A stretch of 64,000 bases of DNA from Synanceia verrucosa (taxonomy: Eukaryota; Chordata; Actinopteri; Perciformes; Synanceiidae), in NCBI GenBank assembly GCA_029721515.1, contig CM056550.1, forward strand, positions 15,430,406-15,494,405, given 5' to 3'. Both the position numbers and the translations under genes were made by a program. The number at the start of each line of letters is the position of its first letter. Within the stretch, counting starts at the first letter, position 1. This document shows, piece by piece, positions 27,986-38,136 of this stretch. Under the pieces are notes generated by a model. That model saw nothing but the letters and a program-made list of their open reading frames with translations. It made no database searches and was not told the origin of the DNA.

Positions 27986-29047
27986 CAGGGTCCCGGCCAG
28001 CCAGTCCCAGTGGGTGAAGTACGGGGCGTAGTTGCACTTGGGCCTGAGGTGGTGCAGGTCATGGTGCCGGGCCCCACCGTACAGCCCCAGTGGCACCAAG
28101 CGGTGGGTGGCCCAGGGCAGGTCGTAGCCGCAGTGGTCCTCCACCGACAGCCAGATGTTGAGCAGGAAGAAGGTCAGCTCAGAGAGCGGGTGGCAGCCCA
28201 GCAGGACCGGGTTGGCAGCAGCGAAGAAGCCCAGGCTTAGGGTCTCCCAGGTACCAGAGTGCTCCGTGGTGAGGGCGGAGGTGGAGGTGTAGGTGTGGTG
28301 CACCTGGGGGGAGATTTATTATTAAATAAACACCTGAGAAACAAGACAGAAACACACTGGATCATTTATTTATGTATTTATTATTATTATCATTATTATT
28401 ATAGTCCCTATTTTCATTCATGCTTTTTATTATGATGGTCAATGTGTGTTTTCTTTCTCAGTAAGAAGAGGTAAAAGCTTCATCTTTCTCTCTCTGCAGT
28501 TTCTACACATCTATCACTCGTTACAGTGTGTTCACTTTTCAGACTGTCTGAAGTGAATTCAGTCTAATCTAACAGAACAAAGACGGTAAAGAGAGTCCAG
28601 GTGAGTCCTGGTTCAGGTACCAACCTTGTGGAAGGTGCGGTAGAGCCAGCCTACCCTGTGGTGCAGCAGGTGCCAGATGAAGCTCTGGAAGTCGAAGAGC
28701 AGCAAGCAGACCAGGACCTGGGCCAGCAAGCGGAGCAGGGCCGGGGCCTCCTGGGGCAGGTGGACGGGCCTCAGGTACCAGTGTATCAGGGTCAGGGGGA
28801 AGATGAAGACCAGGTGGTTGTAGAGCGTCAGAACCAGGCAGCTCCGCATCGAGGCCCAGCTCACCGCGTTTTGAGGCTGCAGCTTGTACCTGCGCACCAG
28901 AGCACACCTGGAGGACAGGAAGTCCAGCAGCAGAAAGGGCAGGCAGGAAGACAGGTAGACGCCAAGGGAGAAGAGGACAGGGAAGACAGGTGAGCACAGG
29001 ATGGACGAGTGTCCCAATAGGAGGGTCCAGAGAGGCTGCAGGAGCAT
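27974..29047 (-). CDS. ch25h: cholesterol 25-hydroxylase
   Basis: Two exons on the minus strand, 28625-29047 and 27974-28303, give 250 aa (mammalian about 270). The 321-bp intron has donor gttggt and acceptor ctccccccag; without it the frame hits a stop a few codons after FHK. Several hydrophobic membrane segments fill the first 110 residues. The three histidine clusters of the fatty-acid-hydroxylase/sterol-desaturase family are present: HLLHH, FHKVHH (the intron falls between K and V) and HHDLHH. They bind the di-iron centre that hydroxylates cholesterol to 25-hydroxycholesterol in the ER, an oxysterol that restrains SREBP and acts in antiviral immunity. Mammalian CH25H has no intron. The family also contains fish-specific ch25h-like paralogues; synteny with acta2 favours ch25h itself. 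Confidence 0.93.
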
Positions 29048-29106
29048 CCTACCATCAGAATTATGCAGTGTTTCTCCAGTTAGGGAGTCTGACTCACAGC
29101 TCAGCT

Positions 29107-29159
29107 GCTTTTATAGCTGTAGACCCGCCCACCGTCATGACATCACTGCCCTTATAAGG
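29107..29159 (-). promoter_or_regulatory. ch25h promoter: TATA, GC box, CArG
   Basis: Read on the minus strand, ctataaaagc (plus 29107-29116) is a strong TATA box about 65 bp before the ATG. It is preceded by a gggcggg GC box (plus about 29123-29130) and a perfect CArG box CCTTATAAGG (29150-29159). The arrangement fits an inducible promoter. SRF binding is inferred from the motif only. Confidence 0.6.
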
Positions 29160-29654
29160 ACACTTCCTGCTCCTGAGGGTGAGGTCGGTGTCAGATGAAA
29201 AAAGGGAAACTCCACAACAAGTTGAAACACTTTAGCTTATATAGAAAAGACTCTGAACATCTGGACGCTCTCCAGGTGTTTATCATAGCTGACCTGCAGT
29301 CAGAGGACATTTCCTGATGAAAAGTCAAATGACCACTCAACCACTCTGAACCCGGGGGACCTTCAGGGCCTCATGGAGGTTGAGTCTTTGGCAGTGGCTG
29401 GGTCGAGTCTCTTTGATATGCGTCACCCATTCGCCACCCCCAGCCCCCACTTCCTGTCTCTCTGCAGCAGCTCCAGAGGAGCTAAAACCCTGAAAGTTCT
29501 TCTGTGATGAGTGCTGCCCCCTACTGGGCTCAGAAGAGTTTTTTTTTATTCATCCCCATCGCGGCAGCACAGTCATAAAGAAACAATAAACAACAGCAAT
29601 GAAATAATAGAATAACTAATAATAATAGTAATAAATATGTACAATATGTACTGA

Positions 29655-29704
29655 ATCCATCCATCCATTTTCTACTGCTTATCCTCACATAGGGTTGCGG
29701 GGGT
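29655..29704. mobile_element. RTE/Rex3-like 3' tail fragment
   Basis: The words ccatccatccattttctac, gcttatcctcac and agggttgcgggg in this order are typical of the 3' tail of RTE-type retroelements dispersed in fish. Only about 50 bp remain. Family assignment is from memory of the motif. Confidence 0.5.
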
Positions 29705-30330
29705 ACTAAATAATAAGGAAGAAAATCTATTTTAATTGTAAATGAAATGTTAATCAAACACTATTATTGGATAAATAAAATATATTTTCATTACAATTTG
29801 TTATGTGGATGTGACCTGTAGAAATAACATAAGGTATAAAAAACAACAACAATGCAAATCTGCTGTGCAAATTAGTTTGAAAAAATGGCAATGACAGTAA
29901 TGAGTCTATTTGTGTTAAAATGTTATATAGTCTTATTATTACTGATGTTATATAGTCTTAATTCTGATGATATATTGCATAAGCAGCTGAAGGAACTGCT
30001 TAAAGTTCCACAGTCCCATCAGAGGATGTGAGTTTAGTGATAAACTAAGATAAACTAAGCCAAACTAAGCACCTGGAGCCCAGGGAACAGTCCAGGACAG
30101 AGCGGGTCCTCCTGACCAGCCTGTTCAGTGTCAATATTATAATATAATAACTATGTGTGTAAATGTCTATGGTGTGGCACTGTGAGGATGAAGTAATTAT
30201 TTTAATAGATATAATTTACTTTCAATTTATATTGAAATGACCCAAAACCATTTCATTGATTTGCCGGTAGATCTAACACTCGTTGTCTTTTTAATGAATG
30301 CTAATCTGATGCTAATGCACATTTTTCAAG
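29705..30330. other. intergenic, no gene seen
   Basis: AT-rich unique sequence between ch25h and the zinc-finger gene. The 72-aa plus frame at 30237-30455 overlaps the promoter of the zinc-finger gene and has no family similarity. Confidence 0.5.
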
Positions 30331-30342
30331 AAGAAGAGTTCA

Positions 30343-30373
30343 ACCCGGAAGCGGAAGCACAAACACTTCCGGT
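30343..30373 (+). promoter_or_regulatory. ETS cluster upstream of zinc-finger gene
   Basis: acccggaagcggaagc and cacttccggtg give three GGAA cores within 35 bp, about 200 bp before the ATG at 30555. This is typical of TATA-less housekeeping promoters driven by GABP/ETS. Confidence 0.45.
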
Positions 30374-30554
30374 GTGTCTTGTTCCCATTAGTTTGTTTTT
30401 CGTGAACTCCTGTCGGAGGTATTTAGTTGTAAATAGTCGCCTTTTCTTAATTTAATGTTATAAAAACAGACTCGGCTAATGCTCTCAGGCAGTTAGCATT
30501 AGCTGTTAGCCTCAGTTGGTTCAGCGGCAGCAGCGCAGGCTGTTAGCCGGCAGG

Positions 30555-33500
30555 ATGAGCTCTTCCGTGGGCCTGCACACCAAGCTGTCCGCCGTCATGG
30601 AGTCTCTGGTCCACGCTGCGGTGGCCGAGCTGAAGAAGCTGGTGGAGGACAGCTCGGCCTTCCTGCTCCGCCTGGAGCTCCGGAACGGTGAGGAGGCGTC
30701 TCAGCCGGCAAGACTGCAGGCCGGTAGCCGTGAAAAGATGGTGAGGAGCGACGAGGCTGAACCAGCATAATAATATTAACAATATTAATAATAATATATT
30801 AGGTTGGACTAGCAGGGGGCCGTTGCACAAAACTAGGATAAGGGATTAAGCCGGGCTATCTTGGTTATCCTGGTTTAATTTATCCGTGATCCGGTTGCAC
30901 AAAAACAGGATATGTTATGGTATAAGTTACCATGGAGATTTATCCTGCTCCAGACCAGGCTATGTTCCAGGATTTATTTAATCTCATCCCTTATCTCAGT
31001 TAACAGTCAGTTAATTCACTGCCCACTACACAATATTAACACATTCAAACTATGGGCTTGTTAATCCGAACCGCCAATCGTATCCATGTTATATTATTAA
31101 ATTCAATTATGTTATATTTATATTGTATTTTTAGAAAGCAGTTCATGAAGAAGAACTCCACACAAAAAATTAAGGAAACTACAAATGCAGTCGTACCTAC
31201 TGATCAAAAATGCTGATAAAATTAGATTAACCGTTTTTTAAAAATCTGTCCAAGCTTCTCCTGTAATTCGGAAAACAAATAGTCCACCAAAGAGCACATC
31301 GTTAAAGTATTAATTTTTAACGTGAAATGGACGAAAAGGAAAAGTGAAAGAGACATTCTTTCATAAACACAGCGCTTATAGAGTTAATGTACTTACAATT
31401 TCAACTGATTCTTAATCAGAGCACTGGATTTTCAGAGATGTTAATGACCTGTTTGAATTGTTATTGTTTCATGGAGCACTGAGTGTGTATTTGTACACTA
31501 GTTACATATTCAGGAGGTCTACAGTACTTAACCTCACTTTCTCTTTTATAACCGTTTGTTTTTCCATTTGATTTGGTCCTTTACCGCCTCCTAAGCCTCC
31601 AAAAGAGAAATGAACGACACTCTCGTTGCCATGGTGAATCAGAGATCGATGATGGGGTCTATGAGAGGAAGCTGCACTTATCCTGGATTGGTTTCACCTG
31701 GCTTGATGAATCTCTGTCCGCTCATCCTGGCTTGGTCTTTGTGTAACCGATAAAACCTGGACTCTGTTGTTTCTGATTGGCTGAACCAGCTCAGTCACTG
31801 ATCCTGGATGTCTGAATCCTACTTTTGCGCAATGGGCCCCTGGTCCCTGGACATAATAACAATGATAATGATAATGTGTGTGTTTTTTGCTCTGAAGGAT
31901 CTGTATCTCCTCCCAGAGGGGAGTAGCTACTGTATAAAAGCTGGTGTTCAGGGTGTGATGGGTCCTGTAGGATGTTCTGGACTCTGCACCAGCAGTGCCA
32001 AGTGAAAACAGTGGAAAGCATTGGGTTCTTTTCCCAGTGATTTCCCAGCTAATTTACGCTCACGCTGCAGGCCTGCTGGTCAGCCCTGTTGCAGTGGTCT
32101 GCAGGTCAGCTCACTCTCTCCTGGGGAGTTCAGCCCATTTCATCTTCTTCAGTAAGAAGAGGCGGTGCTGGGCCTTTTGGGTGGTCTGAGTACTGTGTCT
32201 CTCCTAAGACTAGTCCTCACTCAGTTTTCCCCAGGAATGTTAAGTCTGGGAGTCTCTGGAGGAGCTGTGCAGATTTACAGAAATTGTTATTTCTTTTGTC
32301 TTTTTTGTGTTGAGAACCAAATTATTACTGTAGCACCATGCTGCCTCCCTGTGTGCCGTCTCGTTGTTGGTGACGAGGCCGAGCTCAGTTGTGATTTGAC
32401 TGTGTGAATGTAAACAGTACAGTAGAAGCGATAAACACTGAATGACTGTTGAAGATGAGAAGCGTGTCTGATGTTGGCGTCTGTTTGACCTTTGACCTGT
32501 GATTCAGGTGCAGTTCGCTGCCGTCATGGAGACTTTGGGGAACGAGGCTCTGGGGAAGATCATGAACATCATGGATGAAGCCAGGCTGCCGGTGGAGGCG
32601 GAGTCAGGGAGAGGCAGGAAGCCACAGATCAGCGTCCTCAACGTCCTCAACGATGCACGAATCGGTACATATGCAGGCCCTGCCCCCTCACCCCATCATG
32701 TGGTGATGTCATACTAACGTGAGATTTTCTGTCACAGAGGCCGAACACTCGTACGGTGCCCGACTGGAGAGCTCTGACACACACAGATCCACTCAGGTAG
32801 GACTCAACTGATGACTCACCAGCTTTGTTGCGTTCTCTGACCTGACTGACGTCTGTCTGTTCTGCAGACCAAACAAGAGGAAGGAGCCGAACACCTGTTC
32901 GTCCCGGCGGTCACCGTTAAAGACGAACACGGCAACATCGACCTGGGAGCCATTGCTGAGAGTGAGTGCCTGATTGATACCTGATCAACATCTGTCCAGA
33001 CCTGATCAGTCGTCTATAAACCTCTTTTTCCTTCCAGGAGCTGAAGTCGAAGCGTCTCCGTCAGTGAACTCTGACTTCCATCAGGAGGAAGTGTCTGACA
33101 CGCCAGCATTTGTTCTGCAGAGCGTCACATGGAAGTACTTCACCTGCACGGCGTGCAGTAAATCCTTCACGTCTCAGAGCAACCTGAAGTCTCATTACCG
33201 GATCCACACCGGCGAAATGCCGTTCTCCTGCGACGTCTGCGGCCGTTCGTTCCGCCAGCGGCAAAGTCTGCAGAGCCACACCAGGACGCACACCGGCGAG
33301 CGGCCGTACGAGTGTCCGCAGTGCGGCAAACGCTTCTCCAAGCAGACGCAGCTGAAGACGCACTCCGTCATTCACACGGGAGAGAAACCGTACGGCTGCG
33401 AGATTTGCGGCCGCCGCTTCAACCTCCTGCAGAACCTGCACCGCCACGCACACACCCACACCGGCAAGAAGATCTTTGTCTGCAGCGTCTGCGGTAAAGG

Positions 33501-34056
33501 CTTCACCCGCGCCGTCACGCTCAAAACGCACGAGCTCATCCACACCGGGCAGAAGCCCTTCCAGTGCGAGGAGTGCCACAAGACCTTCCGTCACGCTGTC
33601 AACCTCAAGAACCACCAGAGGATCCACAGCGGCGTGCGGCCATTTGGCTGCGACCTCTGCGGGAAAACCTTCCGGCAGTCAGTGAACCTGAAGATCCACC
33701 GCAGGATCCACACTGGTGAGCGGCCGTTCAGCTGCAGGGAGTGCGGCAAGACGTTCAGCCAACAGAGCAGCCTGATCTCTCACGGCCGCACGCACTCGAA
33801 AGAGCGGCCGTTCGCCTGCAGCTTCTGCGACAAGAAGTTCAACAACGCCAACAGCCTGAAGCTGCACCTGCGCATCCACACCGGAGAGAAGCCGTACGCT
33901 TGCGACATCTGCGGCCGGACCTTCAGCCAGGGCAGCCACCTGAGGACGCACAAGAGGCACGTCCACGCCGGCGGCAAGCAATACATCTGTGACAGGTGTG
34001 GGAAGAGGTACTCAGACCAGCGCAACCTGAAGCTGCACAAGTGCGGCTACGCATGA
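30555..34056 (+). CDS. C2H2 zinc-finger protein, 11 fingers
   Basis: Five coding exons, 30555-30740, 32508-32664, 32738-32796, 32868-32961, 33038-34056, give 504 aa. Exon 1 is ended at the in-frame donor gtgagg at 30741; the earlier gtgagg at 30688 would break the frame. The N-terminus (KLSAVMESLVHAAVAELKKL) is the helical leader common to many teleost zinc-finger proteins, and a similar helix (QFAAVMETLGNEALGKIM) begins exon 2. An acidic linker follows. The last exon holds eleven fingers with TGEKP-type linkers; the eleventh ends HKCGYA, with cysteine in place of the final histidine (C2HC). It is presumably a nuclear DNA-binding regulator. Teleosts have hundreds of lineage-specific members, so I give no symbol. 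Confidence 0.88.
30813..31842. mobile_element. MITE-like DNA element with hAT-type ends
   Basis: The left end is CAGGGGGCCGTTGCACAAAA; the right end, reverse complemented, is CAGGGGCCCATTGCGCAAAA. The ends are 1,030 bp apart. The subterminal sequence on both sides repeats tatcctgg-like words. There is no transposase frame. It lies in intron 1 of the zinc-finger gene. The CAGGG ends suggest a non-autonomous hAT-like element, but I could not find an exact 8-bp target duplication (tggacta/tggacat nearby is only partial). Confidence 0.65.
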
Positions 34057-34317
34057 ACAGATCCACGCCTGAGACTTTATTTTGTTGAATTGATGGACAG
34101 GAAGTGCAGGGAGCAAGAGCAACAACGTGTCAACTACTGAAAATGGAACAAATGATGTCACCAGAAAGAGGTCCCGCCCCCTGAAATACTGTATTCTGAT
34201 TGGGTAAAACTTGAAATTCTGCTCATTATGCTGCTGAAATTGTCTATAAATGTGTATATGTTGCACATTGTTGTTATTTTTATAAATGTATAGATTCTAT
34301 TTTTCATTTGTTTGGAA

Positions 34318-34323
34318 AATAAA
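34318..34323 (+). terminator. polyadenylation signal of zinc-finger gene
   Basis: AATAAA within aaaataaaataaataaatgg, about 260 bp after the stop codon. Confidence 0.5.
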
Positions 34324-34694
34324 ATAAATAAATGGAATATAAATAACGTGGTCACATGATGATGTTCAGTGTCTGATGATGAATCAGACAAAAAAATAAA
34401 CAAAAACAAAAAATACAGTGTTTCTTTTTATTATTTTTTATTTAAAATGATGTTGCTTTAATGAAAGCGATTCAGTTTTCAGTTAAACTTTGAGATTAAT
34501 AACAAATTATTAAAAGTTTGAAGTTTTAAAGATTTTAAGTTCATAAAAAGTAATTTTACATTTTAATAAAACGCTTTATTATAGTATTACTATTATTTTT
34601 GAAGAGTCTAATGTATTCTTTACATTCATATACATTTACATATATAAAATCAATAAGTTTACCAGAAATTCAATGCAATCCTCATTAATCCATC

Positions 34695-34941
34695 TGACGT
34701 CAGGCTGACGTCGTCCTATCTACGTCACCAGATCTCAATATGGCGCACTCCTCGCTGGTCTCACCTGTCACCTCCCAGCATCAGAGACCTCCAGAGCGGC
34801 CGCACCGAGCCTCCCTCTGCCGGCCTGAGAGCTCCATGTCCCGGCATGTCCTCCCGACGTTTCTGCTGTCTTTCAGCCGAAGAGGAGGCGCCGCAGCCGG
34901 CTTTGTTTCTGCTGAGGGGCTCTGAGAGAAGATCCGGAGAG
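34695..34941 (+). promoter_or_regulatory. CRE-rich promoter, candidate tbc1d12 first exon
   Basis: A perfect CRE (TGACGTCA, 34695-34702), a second TGACGTCG (34706-34713) and an inverted TACGTCA (about 34721-34727) lie within 35 bp. They are followed by aatatggcg (YY1-like) and a GC-rich, CpG-rich segment that ends at a possible donor gtagac (34942). This looks like the promoter and first exon of the next plus-strand gene, tbc1d12. However, no ATG-initiated frame through it joins the exon at 43942 in the required phase, so I leave coding status open. Confidence 0.45.
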
Positions 34942-35309
34942 GTAGACCGGAAACTACCAGGTTTACCTTCAAAATTAAATATCACTAGAAATTGTCCACA
35001 AAATAATGAAACTAGGGCTTTCCTTTTAGATAGGATAACATAAGTTAAGATAAGGTAGCGCTTTTGTTAGTCTCACAAACATCGTTACAGCAGCAACATT
35101 ATAAGAAGAGCCTAGAAAAAAGAAAACTGAGTAAACAATAAATAAACAACAACAACAATAAACAACAAAAGTCTAAAAAAAACAGCAACAACCACGTGGT
35201 AAAACTGAGACATCCTATAAACAACAGAAGTGAATAAAATAAGTGAACATGAGCTGCTGTAATGACTTTTATTTTGAAGTCAGTTTTCCTCCACTGGCTG
35301 CCTGTACAC

Positions 35310-36505
35310 TCCACTCCTGCTCCTCTCCTCACCTCCTGCTCCTCTCCTCACCTCACTTCCTGCTCCTCTCCTCACCTCACTTCCTGCTCCTCTCCTCACC
35401 TCCTGCTCCTCTCCTCACCTCACTTCCTGCTCCTCTCCTCACCTCCTGCTCCTACTCCTCTCCTCACTTCCTGCTCCTCTCCTCACCTCCTGCTCCTCTC
35501 CTCACCTCACTTCCTGCTCCTCTCCTCACCTCCTGCTCCTACTCCTCTCCTCACTTCCTGCTCCTCTCCTCACCTCCTGCTCCTCTCCTCACCTCACTTC
35601 CTGCTCCTCTCCTCACCTCCTGCTCCTCTCCTCACCTCCTGCTCCTCTCCTCACCTCCTGCTCCTCTCCTCACCTCCTGCTCCTCTCCTCACCTCCTGCT
35701 CCTACTCCTCTCCTCACTTCCTGCTCCTCTCCTCACCTCCTGCTCCTCTCCTCACCTCACCTCCTGCTCCTCTCCTCACCTCACTTCCTGCTCCTCTCCT
35801 CACCTCCTGCTCCTCTCCTCACCTCCTGCTCCTACTCCTCTCCTCACTTCCTGCTCCTCTCCTCACCTCCTTCTCCTCTCCTCACCTCACCTCCTGCTCC
35901 TCTCCTCACCTCACCTCCTGCTCCTTCCTCACCTCCTGCTCCTCTCCTCACCTCCTGCTCCTCTCCTCACCTCACCTCCTGCTCCTTCCTCACCTCCTGC
36001 TCCTCTCCTCCTCCTCCTGCTCCTCCTCACCTCCTGCTCCTGCTCCTCTCCTCACTCCTGCTCCTCTCCTCACCTCCTGTCTCCTCATCTCACCTCCTGC
36101 TCCTTCCTCACCTCCTGCTCCTCTCCTCACCTCACCTCCTGCTCCTTCCTCACCTCCTGCTCCTCTCCTGACCTCCTGCTCCTTCCTTACCTCCTGCTCC
36201 TCTCCTCACCTCCTGCTCCTGCTCCTCTCCTCACCTCCTGCTCCTCTCCTCACCTCCTGCTCTTTCCTCACCTCCTGCTCCTCTCCTCACCTCCTGCTCC
36301 TGCTCCTCTCCTCACCTCCTGCTCCTTCCTCACCTCCTGCTCCTCTCCTCACCTCCTGCTCCTCTCCTCACCTCCTGCTCCTCTCCTCACCTCCTGCTCC
36401 TCTCCTCACCTCCTGCTCTTTCCTCACCTCCTGCTCCTCTCCTCACCTCCTGCTCCTGCTCCTCTCCTCACCTCCTGCTCCTTCCTCACCTCCTGCTCCT
36501 CTCCT
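35310..36505. repeat. pyrimidine minisatellite, left block
   Basis: Units of about 19 bp, cctgctcctctcctcacct, with variants carrying acttcctg, tactcc or ccttcctcac. Almost no purines except in the conserved tcac and ctg words. All three frames are open for over 1 kb (repeated PAPLLTSCS-like peptides), which is composition rather than a gene. It is interrupted at 36506 by a LINE and continues at 42153. Confidence 0.97.
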
Positions 36506-36720
36506 CTGTTTCCGGTTCCGGTGAACGTGAGTGTGAGCGGTAGCGTGAGTGGTGGAAGTGTGAGTGGCGCGGAGCTTTGAATGGTTTCTGTCGCAATTCT
36601 TGGGATTTCTACTGTGCTTATTCACTTGTGCATGATCAGGTGAGGTCTTTTAATTGTTTTCTCGTTGTTTGCCGACTGTCAGAGGTTCTGTCTGCTGGTC
36701 TCTGGTCGTTTTCGGGAGGC

Positions 36721-38070
36721 ATGGCGTCCTCCGAGACGCCACCTCCGTCTATCCGGCAGGGAGTACGGATCGTCCCTCCGGATAGTTCGGTGAGTGTGGA
36801 GGAGGTTCTGCTGGCTGTGGGGGAGCAGGTCGGCCATGACCAGCTGAGCTTCGCCTCCAGGATGAACAAAGCTGTGGTAGTGTTCTTAAAATCAGAGCCG
36901 CTGGTCTATCAGCTGATAGGAAGCGGGGTGTTCATTCGGGACCTGTATGTGCAGGTGTCCCCGCTGTCAGCTCCTTCCACGAGGATCACCGTATCCGGGG
37001 TTCCTCCATTTATTTCTAACGAGCTGCTGGAAAACGAGCTCCGCAGATTCGGAAAGTTTGCCAGTGGTTTTAAAAATGTAAGTTTGGGATGCAAAGATCC
37101 CAAACTTAAACATGTTCAGTCCCTGAGGAGACAGGTATTCATGTTTTTAGACTCTCCTTCTCAGACCCTGGAGGTGTCATTCAGAGTCAGGCACGGTGAG
37201 GGCTCGTACATGGTTTATGCCAGCTCAGGACAGATGAAATGTTTTGAATGCGGTGATGTCGGACACAAGCGGTTTGCGTGTCCTCACAAGCAGCAGCAGG
37301 CTGCAACCTCAGCTGGTGTGCCGAGTGGCTCCGCTCCAGCGGCTGCTGCTGCGCCCGATCGGGATGCCGCGGCCGGCGAATCCGTGGCCGAATCCAATGG
37401 TGAACCCGCTGGTGAGCCTGACGGTGAACCCGCTGGTGAGCCTGACGGTGAACCCGCTGGTGAGCCTGACGGTGAACCCGCTGGTGAGCCTGACGGGGAA
37501 CCCGACGGTGAACCCGCTGGTGAGCCTGACGGGGAACCCGACGGTGAACCTGCGGCTGCCAGCGCGGAGGCGCATCGCGGTGGTGAGAAAGGTGGGGAGG
37601 GGCGGTGCCAGACTGTGGAGCAGCAGACTGAAGCTGCTGAGAAAAATAACTGTCAGACTGAACTTCCACTGTCTGCAGCTTCCTCTGCTGCTGCTGTGTC
37701 CACCAGTCAGACAGAGGGACAGACTGTGTCTAACAGTCAGGTGTCCTGCTGTGAGGACGACATGGAGTTTGACTCAGAGTCAGATAGTGTATCTGTGGGT
37801 GAAAGCTGCAGCAGAACTACTGATCTGTATCCTCTGGAGGAAATTAACAACTTCCTGGATGAGACTTATAAAAAGTCTGTTAAAGTCACTGATTATTTTG
37901 AAGACACTGATAAATTCATCAGATCAGTGAATGCTCTGAAAAAGCTGGTTGGGTTTGACTTGTTAGATGAGAGGAAACGATTCAGACTTAAAAAGCACAT
38001 TACTGTTCTGAGGAAGGAGGCGATGAGAAAAAATGTTAAAAGGTCAAGAAGATTAACTGATCATGTCTAG
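36721..38070 (+). CDS. LINE ORF1 protein with CCHC zinc knuckle
   Basis: An intact 449-aa frame from MASSETPPPS; the frame is also open upstream to an ATG at 36577, but that part looks like 5'UTR. Residues 80-150 include VSGVPPFISNELLENELRRF, a segment typical of Tx1-clade ORF1 proteins. One knuckle, CFECGDVGHKRFACPH (CX2CX4HX4C), lies near residue 175. It is followed by a tandem acidic region of GEPAGEPD units (about 37389-37555), coded by 24-bp DNA repeats, then a Q/E-rich stretch and a basic C-terminus ending KRSRRLTDHV. The expected role is to bind the element's RNA as a ribonucleoprotein. No frameshift or stop was seen, unlike ORF2. Confidence 0.82.
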   Translation: MASSETPPPSIRQGVRIVPPDSSVSVEEVLLAVGEQVGHDQLSFASRMNKAVVVFLKSEPLVYQLIGSGVFIRDLYVQVSPLSAPSTRITVSGVPPFISNELLENELRRFGKFASGFKNVSLGCKDPKLKHVQSLRRQVFMFLDSPSQTLEVSFRVRHGEGSYMVYASSGQMKCFECGDVGHKRFACPHKQQQAATSAGVPSGSAPAAAAAPDRDAAAGESVAESNGEPAGEPDGEPAGEPDGEPAGEPDGEPAGEPDGEPDGEPAGEPDGEPDGEPAAASAEAHRGGEKGGEGRCQTVEQQTEAAEKNNCQTELPLSAASSAAAVSTSQTEGQTVSNSQVSCCEDDMEFDSESDSVSVGESCSRTTDLYPLEEINNFLDETYKKSVKVTDYFEDTDKFIRSVNALKKLVGFDLLDERKRFRLKKHITVLRKEAMRKNVKRSRRLTDHV

Positions 38071-38136
38071 TACAGTGTTTTCCCTCTTTACTGTTCTTTT
38101 CTTGTTTCTGTTCTGTTTCTCCTCTCTAACCTTTTC

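Noticed and set aside
30688..30693. First gtgagg donor in zinc-finger exon 1
   Set aside because: It would leave a phase that cannot join the exon at 32508; the second donor at 30741 closes the frame.
33061..33981. Minus-strand frames of 188 and 100 aa opposite the zinc fingers
   Set aside because: Periodic shadows of the finger repeat on the coding strand; no own splice or start context.
35243..36580. 445-aa and 420-aa open frames rich in L, S, P
   Set aside because: They are translations of the pyrimidine minisatellite in two frames; no domain, and open frames are expected from the composition.
37187..37669. 160-aa minus-strand frame with QAHQRVHR repeats
   Set aside because: Antisense of the 24-bp coding repeat in LINE ORF1.
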